Part shown: positions 1-7,973 of the stretch, piece by piece | Position numbering within the stretch: the stretch's first letter is position 1 | Layout: the number at the start of each line of letters is the position of its first letter | Source: Desnuesiella massiliensis | GTDB taxonomy: Bacteria > Bacillota > Clostridia > Clostridiales > Clostridiaceae | Assembly: GCF_001403615.1 (NCBI RefSeq) | Contig: NZ_LN879455.1 | Coordinates: 558,001-622,000 of the forward strand | Reading direction: 5' to 3' | Length of the DNA stretch: 64,000 nucleotides | Translations under genes and position numbers: made by a program | Notes under the pieces: model-generated | Told to the model about the DNA's origin: nothing | Seen by the model: the letters and a program-made list of their open reading frames with translations, nothing else | The model's database searches: none

Positions 1-469
1 GAATGGCCAGACCATGGTAGTTTTTAGCGGAGATTTAGATAAAGCAATAGCTTCTTTTATAATAGCTAATGGTGCTATGGCTATGGGGAAGAAGGTTACC
101 ATGTTCTTTACCTTCTGGGGTATAAATATATTAAGAAAAGGTGAAAAGTTACCTGTACAAAAGAACTTCATTGAAAGAATGTTTGGAGCTATGATGCCGA
201 GAGGAACTAAGAAGCTTAAATTATCCAATATGAATATGATGGGCATGGGGCCAAAGATGATAAGAAAAATAATGAAGGATAAAAACGTATCTTCCCTTGA
301 AGAATTAATAAAATCAGCTATAGATAGTGGAGTAGAAATTGTTGCTTGCCAAATGTCTATGGATCTTTTAGGCTTAAAGCAAGAGGAATTAATCCATGGA
401 GTTAAAATTGGTGGAGTTGGTTATTATATGGGAGAAGCAGAAGACTCTAATGTAAATTTATTCATATAA
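1..469 (+). CDS. DsrE/DsrF-like domain protein, C-terminal part (5' end outside window)
   Basis: The reading frame is open to the left edge (first full codon at 2), so the ATG at 14 is probably internal. The visible ~155 residues read as a DsrE superfamily fold: a beta strand with VVFSGDLDKAIASFIIANGA, then VTMFFTFWGINILRK, a Met-rich linker (MNMMGMGPKMIRKIM) and a conserved ACQMSMDLLGL segment with one Cys. In clostridia this domain often closes a CoA-disulfide-reductase-like flavoprotein that also carries rhodanese and SirA domains; that larger architecture is inferred, since upstream sequence is missing. Likely role is sulfur or persulfide transfer in the cytoplasm. It ends at a bidirectional terminator shared with the convergent chemotaxis gene. 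Confidence 0.7.
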   Translation, partial: NGQTMVVFSGDLDKAIASFIIANGAMAMGKKVTMFFTFWGINILRKGEKLPVQKNFIERMFGAMMPRGTKKLKLSNMNMMGMGPKMIRKIMKDKNVSSLEELIKSAIDSGVEIVACQMSMDLLGLKQEELIHGVKIGGVGYYMGEAEDSNVNLFI

Positions 470-475
470 TATAAT

Positions 476-505
476 AAAATAAGCTGCCTCAAGGCAGCTT
501 ATTTT
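476..505. terminator. Bidirectional intrinsic terminator
   Basis: 13-bp perfect arms AAAATAAGCTGCC / GGCAGCTTATTTT with a TCAA loop lie between convergent genes, A-rich on one side and T-rich on the other, so it can stop transcription both ways. Confidence 0.9.
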
Positions 506-1494
506 ATTAATGCTTCTAAATTTTTAACATTTTCATTTATGGATTCTATAGTAGAATGCTGAGCATCTACAGTAGCCGCGATTTCCTCTGATAAAGAAGA
601 GTTCTCTTCAGAGGTGCTAGAAATTTGCTCAACGGATTCAATGATTTCATTTTTCTTTTCGTTAGTGATTAGTAAGTTTTCAATACACTTATCTATTTCA
701 TCAGAAGCTTCATGAATTGAATTCTTTATATTTAAAAATGTATCTTTAGTTTCACCAATAGTGCTTTGCTGAGCTTCTAAAGCAATGTTTCCCTTAGACA
801 TAGCCGAGGAGGTACTTAAAATATCCACCTTTATTTCTTCGAGAATTTTAGTTATATTTTGTACTGCAGTTTTAGAATTTTCAGCCAGCTTTCTTACCTC
901 GCCAGCTACTACAGAAAAGCCTTTGCCAGCTTCTCCTGCCCTTGCAGCTTCAATAGCAGCATTTAGGGCTAGAAGATTAGTTTGACTGGCTATTTGGCTT
1001 ATGGAGTCAGTAATTAAATTTACAGATTCTAGTTTAGATACTAGATTATTAACTGTAGAATTTGATACCTTAACGGCATCCTCTAATTGCTCCATGGAAG
1101 TGTCTAAAGCTTGAATTGTATTTAAACCAGAGTCTGCCATCTTGTCAGTATCAAGTACTTGAGCTTGTACATTGGTGACATTAAAGGCTAGCTCTTCCAT
1201 GGTTTCTCTAAAGTCTTTAAGCATATTAGAAGCTTTAGATAAGTCCTTACTTTGAGATATATTACAGGAAGACATCTCGTTTATAGAAGCATTTATGTCA
1301 GAGGAAGTTGCAGCAAGATAATCAGAACTTTCCTTAATTTTAGAGAGTTGTTCTTTTACTTCACTATCAACAGTTGAAGATATTTCATCGTAGCTAGAGT
1401 TTTCAAGCACTGCAGCGTTAGTTACTTCAGCTTGAATTATCACATCGGCTTGAGCTTCATTTTTTTCAGCCTTACCTTTTCTAAAAAAAGACAT
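499..1494 (-). CDS. Soluble methyl-accepting chemotaxis-type signal transducer
   Basis: A 331-residue protein without membrane segments. The C-terminal half holds the conserved hairpin tip of the MCP signalling domain, including QTNLLALNAAIEAARAGE and GKGFSVVAGEVRKLAENS, flanked by long heptad-rich helices. Residues 1-60 are Lys/Glu rich with no recognisable sensory domain. MCPs relay signals to the CheA-CheW kinase; a cytoplasmic one would sense an internal cue or act with a partner. I chose the ATG at 1494 because GGGAGG sits 7 nt upstream, whereas the frame extends 27 codons further without a ribosome site. No other chemotaxis gene is nearby, so its partner system lies elsewhere. Confidence 0.9.
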   Translation of the reverse strand: MSFFRKGKAEKNEAQADVIIQAEVTNAAVLENSSYDEISSTVDSEVKEQLSKIKESSDYLAATSSDINASINEMSSCNISQSKDLSKASNMLKDFRETMEELAFNVTNVQAQVLDTDKMADSGLNTIQALDTSMEQLEDAVKVSNSTVNNLVSKLESVNLITDSISQIASQTNLLALNAAIEAARAGEAGKGFSVVAGEVRKLAENSKTAVQNITKILEEIKVDILSTSSAMSKGNIALEAQQSTIGETKDTFLNIKNSIHEASDEIDKCIENLLITNEKKNEIIESVEQISSTSEENSSLSEEIAATVDAQHSTIESINENVKNLEALIK

Positions 1495-1597
1495 AGTAAT
1501 CCTCCCTTTATCGCATACATATGTAAAAATTCCTTTAATTATGTATATTATAACATATAAAATGTTAAATTGCATTATAAGTTAAATTAAATTTCAA

Positions 1598-2491
1598 TTA
1601 CTTAAAAAATGATAAAAAAAGGTTTCTCTTCTTCTTTTTGGGTTCATCATCTTCTTCTGATTCCTCTTCTTCTTTATTAGCATCTATAGAAGTTTTAATT
1701 AAGTCCTTCTGATCTCTAGCAAGTTCTTTTAATTTTTGTGGAACAGAGGGAGTAGTAATTACCTTGCTAAACCATAAAAGAGCTTGCTCATAGTTTTCAA
1801 CTCTTCTATTTAATTCACCAATTAAATACATGGTGGTAAATCTGTTCATTCCATAGATAGGAAAATCTTCACTATAGTAAGCTTCACTAAAACCCTCTAA
1901 GGCTTGTCTTAAAAATGTAGTTTCAGAAGAATAATCCTCTAGTAATCTGTATAGCCAAGCAATTTTTAGACAAACCATTGCTTTTGAGCTAGCCTTGGAT
2001 TCCATTACTACATAGTTTAATAAGGCTAATTTATATCTTTCTATGGCTATGCCACAATCATATATCTGAGGATAAACCTTTCCCTTCCATTTAATAGATA
2101 TGTTCTTTTGAATAAGGTCAATCTGATAGCCTTTAACTCTTTCAAAATCTATTTTCATAGAGGCATATCCACAAATATTGCATAACCATACATCATAAAA
2201 ATAAGGGTTTATTTGTGAGTAGCGTATAAAAAAATCAGAATCCTTTTTCATAACTCTTGCAGCAGAATTTTTCACAGAGCGAGCTTTAAATCTGCTCTGA
2301 CACACTGGGCATGTAATTTCTCTGTCGTAAAGCATGGATAGTATTTTCTCATCTTCATCGATAACTTTTGTATCTTTCAGCATTTTTTCTTGTTCATCTT
2401 TTTTAAATATTTTAATATCTTCTACATCATGAAATCCTAGATGTTCTAATCCGGAAAAAATATCTGTATTATTCTTTTGAGAGTCAGCCAT
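1598..2491 (-). CDS. DUF2225 family protein
   Basis: 297 residues. Residues ~60-125 contain CPVCQSRF and, after an RYSQINPYFYDVWLCNICGYA stretch, a second CxxC, giving a likely four-Cys zinc site that matches DUF2225 proteins. The middle is helical and TPR-like (YKLALLNYVV, WLYRLLEDYSSETTFLRQAL, YEQALLWFSKVI). The C-terminus is an acidic run followed by KKKKRNLFLSFFK. The molecular role of the family is unknown to me. It is divergent from the ppGpp synthetase gene, and a long perfect inverted repeat lies between the two. Confidence 0.85.
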   Translation of the reverse strand: MADSQKNNTDIFSGLEHLGFHDVEDIKIFKKDEQEKMLKDTKVIDEDEKILSMLYDREITCPVCQSRFKARSVKNSAARVMKKDSDFFIRYSQINPYFYDVWLCNICGYASMKIDFERVKGYQIDLIQKNISIKWKGKVYPQIYDCGIAIERYKLALLNYVVMESKASSKAMVCLKIAWLYRLLEDYSSETTFLRQALEGFSEAYYSEDFPIYGMNRFTTMYLIGELNRRVENYEQALLWFSKVITTPSVPQKLKELARDQKDLIKTSIDANKEEEESEEDDEPKKKKRNLFLSFFK

Positions 2492-2555
2492 AATTACACC
2501 TCTTATGCTATAATTAATAATATTATAGCATAAAAATATATATATTTATCAATAC

Positions 2556-2601
2556 ATATACTATTTGTTATAATGTATAATATTGATAACAAATAGTATA
2601 T
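2556..2601. promoter_or_regulatory. Perfect 16-bp inverted repeat between divergent genes (operator candidate)
   Basis: Arms at 2556-2571 and 2586-2601 are exact reverse complements (ATATACTATTTGTTAT / ATAACAAATAGTATAT) around a 14-nt centre containing TATAAT-like boxes. It lies in the 164-bp gap between the divergent DUF2225 and alarmone synthetase genes. A protein-binding site governing both promoters is a reasonable inference; no regulator is identified. Confidence 0.5.
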
Positions 2602-2655
2602 ATATAATTTTTAAATATAATTTTATAAATACTTTTAAAGCATGAAGGTGATGAT

Positions 2656-3450
2656 ATGGCAATTAAACAATGGAAATCTTTTTTAGCACCTTATGAACAG
2701 GCGGTAGAAGAGCTTAAGGTTAAGTTTAGAAGCATGAGAAAAGAATTTAGAAGGAGAAACGAGTATTCTCCTATAGAGTTTGTAACAGGAAGAGTCAAGG
2801 AAATATCTAGTATCTTAGAAAAAGCAAATAAATTTAACATACCCATGGATAGGCTTCAATATGAGATGGAGGATATTGCTGGGCTCAGAATAATGTGTCA
2901 ATTCGTAGATGATATAGAAAAGGTAGTAGAGTTAATAAGAAAAAGAAAAGATATGCAAATAATGTATGAAAAAGATTATGTTAAAAATGTAAAGCAGAGC
3001 GGGTATAGGAGTTATCATATAATAATAAAATATCCAGTAAACATGGCAGAGGGACAACAAGAGATACTGGCAGAATTTCAAATAAGAACCTTAGCTATGA
3101 ACTTTTGGGCTACTATTGAACATTCTTTAAACTATAAGTATAAGCAGCAAATACCTGAAAATATAAGAAAGAAGCTTAAAAGTGCGGCAGATTCAGCCTT
3201 TCAATTAGATGAACAAATGCTGGAGATTAAAGATGAGATAAAGGATGCACAAAAATTATTTGAGGTTAAATCAGACATAATTTCTAATATAATAAACAAT
3301 ATTTTAACCCTAATATCCCTGGGGAAAATTGCCGAATCCACTAGATATCAAATACAATTAAATAAGCTTATCGAAGAAGGGGAAGTCTGGGAGTTGAACA
3401 ATTTACTGTTTTCTATACAAAGGGATGTAGAAAAATTTAGAGAGCTATAA
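2656..3450 (+). CDS. relQ: Small alarmone synthetase, GTP pyrophosphokinase (RelQ/YjbM type)
   Basis: 264 residues with only the RelA/SpoT synthetase domain and no HD hydrolase, TGS or ACT domain, which defines the small alarmone synthetases. Visible motifs are MEDIAGLRIMCQFVDDI (~70-87), GYRSYHIIIKYPV (~116) and EFQIRTLAMNFWATIEHSL (~140), matching the GTP-binding loop and the catalytic Glu region. The enzyme moves pyrophosphate from ATP to GDP/GTP in the cytoplasm, slowing growth under stress. It is somewhat longer than the ~210-residue Bacillus YjbM, with a helical C-terminus probably used for oligomerisation. AAGGTGATGAT precedes the ATG. It is a single-gene unit closed by a hairpin. Confidence 0.88.
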   Translation: MAIKQWKSFLAPYEQAVEELKVKFRSMRKEFRRRNEYSPIEFVTGRVKEISSILEKANKFNIPMDRLQYEMEDIAGLRIMCQFVDDIEKVVELIRKRKDMQIMYEKDYVKNVKQSGYRSYHIIIKYPVNMAEGQQEILAEFQIRTLAMNFWATIEHSLNYKYKQQIPENIRKKLKSAADSAFQLDEQMLEIKDEIKDAQKLFEVKSDIISNIINNILTLISLGKIAESTRYQIQLNKLIEEGEVWELNNLLFSIQRDVEKFREL

Positions 3451-3454
3451 TTAT

Positions 3455-3493
3455 TTTAAAGGCATTAGAACTTTTAGTTCTAATGCCTTTAAA
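3455..3493 (+). terminator. Hairpin terminator after relQ
   Basis: 17-bp perfect arms TTTAAAGGCATTAGAAC / GTTCTAATGCCTTTAAA immediately after the stop codon; the T-rich part lies within the 3' arm. Confidence 0.75.
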
Positions 3494-3615
3494 TTCATTG
3501 TTTACTAGTTATTTTTTACTAGGAGAAAACTATTATTAACCTATGATTTATGATATAATTGCTTTTGGATAATGATTATTAATTATCCTATATATTTAAT
3601 AAGAGAGGGATAAAC

Positions 3616-4395
3616 ATGGCCAGTGAAGAATTTTATGTAAAATTAGTTTTAGAAAATCCTTTTTATATAAAAAATATAGAAAATCCAAGCTTAGAGATGC
3701 AATTAGCAGCAGTAAGAAAGAATGGAGCAGCTATTCAATATATAAAAAATCCCGATTATAAGGTACAGCTAGAAGCTGTAAAATCTAATGCCTTATCTAT
3801 AGAGTACATAGAAAAGCCTTCTGAGGAAGTAAGCCTTATAGCGGTAAGCAGTTCCTGGAATACTTTAAAATATTTAAAAGAGCCTAAGGAGCATGTTATA
3901 AAGGCAGCTTTAGCTTCTAAAGGATGGGCCATACAGTATGTAAAAAATCCTTCAGAGGAATTACAAGTATTAGCGGTTTCTAAGGATTATGATGCTGTAA
4001 AATACATAAAAGAGCCTTCTGAGAAGGTGCAAATAGCAGCCATAAATAAATATTGGGCAGCCATAAAACATATTGAGGAGCCTTGTTTAAGTGCTCAAAT
4101 TGCTGCAGTTGCTCAAAATGAAGAAGCTATAACCTATATTGAAGCTCATGATGAAAACAAATTAAAACTTTTTATGAAGGCCAATATAAATATTTTAAAG
4201 TATATATATGAAGATTTAGATGTTTCTATGGTGGATGAAGTGCTTATAGAGAAGTTTAAAGAAGAGGATATTGAAGAAAAATATGTGGTAGATTTTATTA
4301 GTCTAGAAATATTAGATATGGATAAAATTGATTTTGTATATAACTATGGCAGTAAAAAAGCAAAGCAAATATTGATTGATTATAAGCTTTCATAA
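3616..4395 (+). CDS. DUF4116-like helical repeat protein
   Basis: 259 residues built from about seven degenerate ~23-residue repeats of the form NPSxxxQLAAVxxNxxAIxYIK (for example at residues 20, 43, 66, 112, 135). They resemble DUF4116 / HEAT-like repeats that form a helical solenoid for binding partners. The last ~70 residues are acidic and not repetitive. No catalytic residues are visible. It is the first gene of a three-gene operon with a MoxR-type ATPase and a VWA-like protein, so a role as adaptor or sensor for that complex is plausible inference. AAGAGAGGGATAAAC gives the ribosome site. Confidence 0.75.
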   Translation: MASEEFYVKLVLENPFYIKNIENPSLEMQLAAVRKNGAAIQYIKNPDYKVQLEAVKSNALSIEYIEKPSEEVSLIAVSSSWNTLKYLKEPKEHVIKAALASKGWAIQYVKNPSEELQVLAVSKDYDAVKYIKEPSEKVQIAAINKYWAAIKHIEEPCLSAQIAAVAQNEEAITYIEAHDENKLKLFMKANINILKYIYEDLDVSMVDEVLIEKFKEEDIEEKYVVDFISLEILDMDKIDFVYNYGSKKAKQILIDYKLS

Positions 4396-4436
4396 ATTTT
4401 ATTTTGGCTTTTATATTTGGAAAGGAAGTTTTTAAG

Positions 4437-5561
4437 GTGAATTTTTCTGATGCATTTTTGACTATTGAGTTAATATTACAAAGTAAGGCTGTGCCACTTA
4501 TAATAGGGGAAAGTGGTATAGGAAAGACTTCTCTCGTTAGAAGATTATGTGAAAATAAAAATTATCATTTAATTACTATAGACGCCAATCTATTAAAGGA
4601 GGGCGAAATAGGAGGATTACCTACAGTACAAGACTATGAAGTTGAGGTAAACAACTTAAGAAAGAAAAGAAAAAAGACGGTCTATGCTGTACATACTAAA
4701 TTGCTAGAGATTGATGAAATTACAGAGAAAGATCCAAATAAGAATATTATATTATTTATTGATGAAATCAATAGATGCGAACATAGCGTTCAGCAAGAGC
4801 TTATGAACTTAATATTAAATAGAGAAATTAATGGTTATGATTTACCTTATAATGTAGAGGTTATTGCGGCTATGAATCCATCAAACAAATATGAAGCTTA
4901 TGAAAATACAGAATATCAAGTAGTGGATATGGATCCAGCTCAAGAGGATAGATTTGTGTGGCTTGAATTGGATTCTGATGTTAAGGAATGGGTACAATGG
5001 GGTATGAGTAGTCGTGGAAACATCCATACCCATATATTAGAGTTTATTTCAACCTTTCCACAGCATCTGCACACTCCAGATTCTAGAGAGCATATAAAGG
5101 CTACCCCAAGGAGCTGGGAGCGTATATCCAAGGCTTACAAGGTATATTTAGGAAGTAAAGAAAAGTATGATAAAAACATATTCTATAATGTGGTGAAGGG
5201 AAATGTGGGAGTTAGCATTGCTCAGGATTTTATTTCTTTCTTAGAAAGCTATAAAGAATTTAACATAAAAGCAGAGGATATATTCAATAGTGAAGTGATA
5301 AGTGAAGATTTAAGGGATAGGCTAAAGGGAGAAACTCACTCAAGGCTCTATATAATAGCTAAAAATTATCTTATGCATCTTGAAGAACATAACCATGAAG
5401 AAAAGCATCTGGCTATATTCTCTAAGCTGCTCATGAATTATCCAAAGGACTTAAGACTTGGAATTATGAGAGAGATAAAGAGCGATTACGATAAAACTCT
5501 CTACAGGGAATTTAGGGAAGAGGATAATTTTATAGAACTTTTCTTTAGTTGTTACATATAA
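4437..5561 (+). CDS. MoxR-type AAA+ ATPase
   Basis: 374 residues from a GTG at 4437, chosen because AAAGGAAG ends 8 nt upstream; an in-frame TTG at 4404 has no ribosome site. Walker A is GESGIGKTS, Walker B is IILFIDEINR and the sensor-1 region is EVIAAMNPSN, the standard MoxR/RavA arrangement. The C-terminal half is helical. MoxR ATPases act with VWA-domain partners to remodel or load cofactors into protein complexes. The next gene encodes such a partner 25 bp downstream, and the previous one a repeat protein, so the three probably act as one cytoplasmic machine whose substrate is unknown. Confidence 0.85.
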   Translation: MNFSDAFLTIELILQSKAVPLIIGESGIGKTSLVRRLCENKNYHLITIDANLLKEGEIGGLPTVQDYEVEVNNLRKKRKKTVYAVHTKLLEIDEITEKDPNKNIILFIDEINRCEHSVQQELMNLILNREINGYDLPYNVEVIAAMNPSNKYEAYENTEYQVVDMDPAQEDRFVWLELDSDVKEWVQWGMSSRGNIHTHILEFISTFPQHLHTPDSREHIKATPRSWERISKAYKVYLGSKEKYDKNIFYNVVKGNVGVSIAQDFISFLESYKEFNIKAEDIFNSEVISEDLRDRLKGETHSRLYIIAKNYLMHLEEHNHEEKHLAIFSKLLMNYPKDLRLGIMREIKSDYDKTLYREFREEDNFIELFFSCYI

Positions 5562-5586
5562 AATTCTGTATTTGGAGTGAGCGCCT

Positions 5587-6939
5587 ATGGTTTTTAATAA
5601 TATAGAGGATTTAAGAAAAAAGCTATTAAAGCAGATTATTGAGGAAGACCCTAATATTTATGGAGATGAATTTAAGCGAGATTTTTATAATATATTAGAG
5701 AATTGTATTATTTCCCTAATGGAAAAGGAAGATAGCTTTTTTGGAATGTTCATGGTACAAGTAAAAAGAGAGATAAGCTATAAGATAAGCTGGCCCATTA
5801 TGACGGAGGCTGCTTTAACAGGATATGTTATGTATTTTAATCCTCTATCTCTTTTAAAATGCAGTTATGAGGAAATAAAAGCTCTTATTAAACATGATAT
5901 TTATCATATAATGTTCGGACACATTTATAGAGCTAGAGCTTTATATGATAGATATAGTAAGCTGGCAGTTAATCTTGCTATGGATATATCAGTGAATCAA
6001 TACATAAAGCACTTACCCTCTTGGAGTGCAAAGCTTGATAATGTAAAGTTTTCCTATAATATAGATTTAAAAGAAGAACAATCCATGGAAAAATATGCGG
6101 AGTTAATTCAACAGGCTCTTGATGCTATAAAGAGAAAAGGGCAAGTAAATCCTTCCCTAGATACCTTAGAAGTTTCTCAAGATTTAGAGAAAGCTCATGA
6201 TAAATGGAATAATATAGAGAATATGAGTACTGAAAGCTTAAAAGAAATGACGAAGAAGTTAGCTTTTAACGCCAATAAGGGTAAAATACCTACGGGGTTA
6301 GAAGATGTAATAGCCTCCTTTTTCCAAAAACCAGATTTGCCTTGGCAGGACTATTTAAAAAGGATGCTTAGAACTCTTCCTCAAGGTCATAAAAGGACCA
6401 TAACCAGAAAGGATAGAAGACAGCCAGATAGATTGGATTTAAGGGGTACCTTAAAAAATCGTATAGCAGAAATAATTGTGGCTGTAGATATTAGTGGCAG
6501 CATCACAGATAAGGAAATCGAGCAGATAATTATTGAGATTTTTAGTATTATAAAAAATCACGAAGCAGAAATAACAATTATAGAATGTGACAATAAGATA
6601 AGAAGAGTTTACAAATTAAATTCTAAAAGAGATATTAAAAGGCGACTAGATAAAAGGGGTGGAACAGCCTTTTCACCAGTATTTGAGTATATAAAAGAAA
6701 AGTCCTGGAGGAATCATATTTTAATATATTTTACCGATGGACTTGGAGAGCAGGAGCTTAAAGCAAAGCCTATTCATTTTAAGACTCTATGGGTTTTAAC
6801 AGGAAAGGGAGAAAAGCTTTCTCTTAAAGAACCCTATGGAGAGGTAAAGAGATTGAAGGCTATAAGTGGAGAAAAAGTGGATAATACTTATGGATTAAAG
6901 GTCATGAGGGAAATGCTGCATGATTGGGCAGATAAATAA
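5587..6939 (+). CDS. VWA-like protein with metallopeptidase-like N-terminal region (DUF2201)
   Basis: 450 residues. The N-terminal half carries KHDIYHIMFGHIYRA (~102-116), an HxxxH pattern with a third His, as in the metallopeptidase-like region of DUF2201 proteins; activity is not proven. The C-terminal part is a von Willebrand A-like domain with the MIDAS sequence VAVDISGSIT (~300), a later GGTAFSP and YFTDGLGE. It follows the MoxR ATPase by 25 bp with GGAGTGAG as ribosome site. The pair recalls RavA-ViaA, where the VWA protein binds the ATPase and a target. A small AAATTGC/GCAATTT hairpin follows at 6938-6959. Confidence 0.82.
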   Translation: MVFNNIEDLRKKLLKQIIEEDPNIYGDEFKRDFYNILENCIISLMEKEDSFFGMFMVQVKREISYKISWPIMTEAALTGYVMYFNPLSLLKCSYEEIKALIKHDIYHIMFGHIYRARALYDRYSKLAVNLAMDISVNQYIKHLPSWSAKLDNVKFSYNIDLKEEQSMEKYAELIQQALDAIKRKGQVNPSLDTLEVSQDLEKAHDKWNNIENMSTESLKEMTKKLAFNANKGKIPTGLEDVIASFFQKPDLPWQDYLKRMLRTLPQGHKRTITRKDRRQPDRLDLRGTLKNRIAEIIVAVDISGSITDKEIEQIIIEIFSIIKNHEAEITIIECDNKIRRVYKLNSKRDIKRRLDKRGGTAFSPVFEYIKEKSWRNHILIYFTDGLGEQELKAKPIHFKTLWVLTGKGEKLSLKEPYGEVKRLKAISGEKVDNTYGLKVMREMLHDWADK

Positions 6940-6959
6940 AAATTGCTTCGCAATTTTTA
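6938..6959 (+). terminator. Hairpin terminator after the VWA-like gene
   Basis: AAAATTGC / GCAATTTTT arms with a 3-nt loop overlapping the stop codon; it directly abuts palindromic repeat copy 1. Confidence 0.7.
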
Positions 6960-6960
6960 T

Positions 6961-7170
6961 TTAATTCACAATGCACAGAGCACAATTCACAATGAAGGAA
7001 ATTTTTTCTCCACTATCGCTACGAAAAATTGGGAATTTATGAAGCGTGGCTAATGCTTAGCAACGGCTTTTTAGCGGCTAAGCCACTTTAAATATAATTA
7101 TAGATTTTTCATAGTGTAACGGAGAAAAATCCTCCATAATTGTGCATTGTGAACTGTGAATTGTGCATTA
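6961..7170. repeat. MITE-like palindromic repeat, family 1, copy 1
   Basis: About 210 bp whose ends are inverted copies of a motif built from AATTCACAATGCAC-type units (6961-6995 against 7136-7170). The centre contains AATTTATGAAGCGTGGCTAA and CGGAGAAAAATCC. Closely similar copies lie at 42359-42554 (same orientation) and 51712-51923 (opposite orientation). No ORF of note is inside. All three copies lie between convergent genes and beside hairpin terminators. It could be a miniature non-autonomous element; no transposase is present in the window. Confidence 0.8.
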
Positions 7171-7196
7171 AAAAAAGCGACATCAGTCGCTTTTTT
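7171..7196. terminator. Bidirectional terminator after the HesB-like selenoprotein gene
   Basis: AAAAAAGCGAC / GTCGCTTTTTT arms with an ATCA loop, ending just before the stop codon of the minus-strand gene and touching repeat copy 1. Confidence 0.85.
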
Positions 7197-7197
7197 C

Positions 7198-7530
7198 TTA
7201 TTCTCCGCAGCCACCGCCGCAGCCAGAGCAGCCTCCGCCGCCTAGATCTTTTGTAGGCTGAAGCATCAAGCCTCTTCCGTTTTCAGCAGCACAGGTTATT
7301 TCAAAGCCCTCAAAATCCTCAATTAAGGATTTATCTACTAGAAAAGTTATATCCTTTACCTTTTCCGCTAAATCAGTTTCCTTTTGTTCATCCAGAACAA
7401 TATTAAATGTTGGGCCGCTTCAGCCCATACCTGCTAGATTGATTCTGATTACATTATCTTTAACATCATTTTGCTCTAAAAGCTCTTTAAACTCATTATA
7501 AGCTATATCGCTAATTTTTATAGCACTCAT
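7198..7530 (-). CDS. HesB/IscA-like selenoprotein (in-frame TGA read as selenocysteine)
   Basis: 110 codons from ATG 7530 to TAA 7198, with one in-frame TGA at codon 37 (7422-7420). The flanks read AGMG-U-SGP, and the neighbouring paralogue at 7974-8306 has TGC (Cys) at the same codon within AGMGCSGP. Both are 110 residues and close to identical elsewhere, ending in ITCAAENGRG and a Gly/Cys tail with three Cys. A HesB-related family in which Sec replaces the conserved Cys is known (HesB-like selenoproteins). The probable role is Fe-S or metal/redox handling in the cytoplasm. Frame and residue conservation on both sides of the TGA argue against a pseudogene. Sec insertion also needs a SECIS hairpin, which I cannot confirm by eye; GGGCTG and CGGCCC around the TGA can pair, but the Cys gene has a similar pairing. 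Confidence 0.87.
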
Positions 7531-7586
7531 GTCTCTACCTTCTTTCTATATATTTTCAAAACAATAAAAATATAATCACTTCTATG

Positions 7587-7601
7587 TGAAAATTATTATT
7601 A
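7587..7601 (-). promoter_or_regulatory. Fur-box-like operator, HesB selenoprotein gene
   Basis: On the minus strand TAATAATAATTTTCA matches the 7-1-7 Fur consensus TGATAATNATTATCA at 12 of 14 informative positions. It starts about 9 bp downstream of the -10 box, where bound Fur would block transcription. PerR or Zur sites look similar, so the regulator is inferred. Confidence 0.45.
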
Positions 7602-7610
7602 ATTATACTA

Positions 7611-7640
7611 ATTATACTATTAAAAAAAAAGTGATTACAA
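7611..7640 (-). promoter_or_regulatory. Sigma-A promoter of the HesB selenoprotein gene
   Basis: Minus strand: TTGTAA (7640-7635), 18-bp spacer, TATAAT (7616-7611). The -35 context TTGTAATNACTT is shared with the promoter of the Cys paralogue. Confidence 0.6.
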
Positions 7641-7766
7641 TAATATTATTAGTTTTCTATATTCAAATTATTTATAAAGAGTATTGGTTTTTGTAATAAG
7701 AATTATAGAGCATGAATTAAGGAAGGATATTAGGGAAACTCTAAAAGTTAGAAAGGAGAGGAGTTT

Positions 7767-7907
7767 ATGACCAATAAACGCAAAGTTACTAACAAGCAAA
7801 TGGCTTCCTTAGGTATTAAAAAAAATGAAAGCGGGGATTATGAATATATAGATCCAGAAGAAAAAAGTAGATCAAAATATAATTCTGTTAAAAAACATAT
7901 TAAATAA
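7767..7907 (+). CDS. Small basic protein, 46 residues, unknown function
   Basis: ATG at 7767 with a strong AGAAAGGAGAGGAG ribosome site and TAA at 7905. The product begins MTNKRKVTNKQMASLGIKK and continues with an acidic DYEYIDPEEK patch and a Lys-rich end. No membrane segment, Cys or known domain. It sits alone between the two HesB-like genes, on the opposite strand, and is followed by a hairpin terminator, so it looks like a complete small transcription unit. I do not recognise the family. Confidence 0.65.
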   Translation: MTNKRKVTNKQMASLGIKKNESGDYEYIDPEEKSRSKYNSVKKHIK

Positions 7908-7921
7908 GAAATATCCTATTG

Positions 7922-7962
7922 CAAAAAAATCCACCCTTAATAGGGTGGAAAATTTGTTTTTT
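7922..7962. terminator. Hairpin terminator between the small ORF and the Cys HesB gene
   Basis: TCCACCC / GGGTGGA arms, A-run on the left and T-rich sequence on the right; serves the small + strand gene and probably the convergent minus-strand gene too. Confidence 0.75.
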
Positions 7963-7973
7963 ATGTTATATTT

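Noticed and set aside
3616..4395. Repeated pattern suggestive of a CRISPR or tandem DNA repeat
   Set aside because: The periodicity is at the protein level (~69 nt, degenerate) and explained by helical repeats in a single ORF.
7198..7530. Interpretation of the TGA as a nonsense mutation or sequencing error
   Set aside because: The frame and residues are conserved beyond the TGA, the site aligns with the key Cys of the twin gene, and a Sec-dependent pathway (grd) is present in the window.
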